Assembly (NCBI GenBank): GCA_964475955.1
Contig: CAYYZY010000065.1
Coordinates: forward strand, 1-37,843
Length of the DNA: 37,843 nt
DNA from: DATKZH01 sp964475955
GTDB taxonomy: Bacteria; Planctomycetota; Planctomycetia; Pirellulales; Thermoguttaceae
Reading direction: 5' to 3'
Shown here: piece by piece, positions 37,559-37,843 of the stretch
Layout: every line of letters starts with the position of its first letter
How positions within the stretch are numbered: position 1 is the stretch's first letter
Notes under the pieces: model-generated
Told to the model about the DNA's origin: nothing
Seen by the model: only the letters and a program-made list of their open reading frames with translations
The model's database searches: none
Program-made: the position numbers and the translations under genes

Positions 37559-37843
37559 CGGATCATCCATCGGGCGTTCGGGTGCCCGACCCCGCGTGAA
37601 GGAGGTGCTGCTCGGGGCGTCGGCAAAGTGGTGCGGGCGCGCTGCCCCGCTCGGCCGACGCGATCGAGTTGGTTGTGCGCGTGGGGTGTGTACGGGTGGG
37701 AGCGGACTCGGAACGACCACGGTCGGCCGGAGACGCAAGCCCCGTCAGGTTTCCGCTTGTGTATCGATGCGCTATGCTCAAGGGTAGCTTAGTACGACAG
37801 CGCAGGTTCGACTCGGATGCGGGATTGGGCAGCCTGGAGCGGT
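37559..37843. other. Right edge, upstream of the GAF-HlyD gene
   Basis: The leader and promoter region of the three-gene cluster should lie here. I see no convincing -35/-10 pair and no other gene. Confidence 0.35.

Noticed and set aside
35453..37792. Plus-strand 779-residue open frame
   Set aside because: Antisense to the GAF-HlyD gene; Leu/His/Arg-rich shadow.

Overview
The window looks like a scaffold from a GC-rich planctomycete, probably a Pirellulales-type metagenome assembly. I base this on a split glycine decarboxylase (gcvPA/gcvPB), a DUF4091 glycosidase-like protein, an FAD oxidoreductase with a golvesin-like C-terminal domain, a large sigma-70 factor next to csrA, a FHA protein, and a GAF-HlyD / HlyD / PqqD-M50-HlyD membrane cluster. 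A run of exactly 100 N (2639-2738) shows it is a scaffold. The taxonomic call is inference from gene content.

Region 1 (1-5.9 kb) is a decayed defence or mobile island. It holds a frameshifted Eco57I/PglX-like adenine methylase (minus strand, running off the left edge), a GHKL-ATPase-like N-terminal fragment, and a RelE-like domain/UvrD-type helicase gene split by the N gap. These are followed by three abutting remnants: an IS630-type transposase piece, the C-terminus of a tyrosine recombinase, and a cas1 fragment that has lost both acidic residues of its metal site. I see no CRISPR array.

Region 2 (6.0-11.2 kb, all minus strand) is a secreted carbohydrate cluster: a DUF4091 protein, a GH43 gene with an in-frame amber codon just after its catalytic-base motif, and a lectin-like/VCBS propeller protein. 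Region 3 (11.6-19.5 kb, minus) holds a small conserved planctomycete protein, a FHA protein, and the glycine cleavage set gcvT-gcvH-gcvPA-gcvPB with a lipoate ligase at its end; the L protein is absent here. A DUF4058 protein lies upstream. Several short tandem arrays with 7-, 8-, 9- or 19-nt units sit at gene boundaries.

Region 4 (19.7-28.3 kb) is information processing: a hicA-hicB toxin-antitoxin pair, RNase R, a YhaM-like OB/HD exonuclease, then divergently proS and a cyclophilin with overlapping ATGA, then a convergent sigma factor preceded by csrA. Region 5 (28.8-32.1 kb, plus) has a secreted FAD oxidoreductase and a SAM methyltransferase. Region 6 (32.1-37.6 kb, minus) is three consecutive genes, GAF-GAF-TM-HlyD, periplasmic HlyD, and PqqD-M50-HlyD. 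Together they resemble an envelope transport or sensing machine built around an intramembrane zinc protease fold, and this is the most likely undescribed system in the window.
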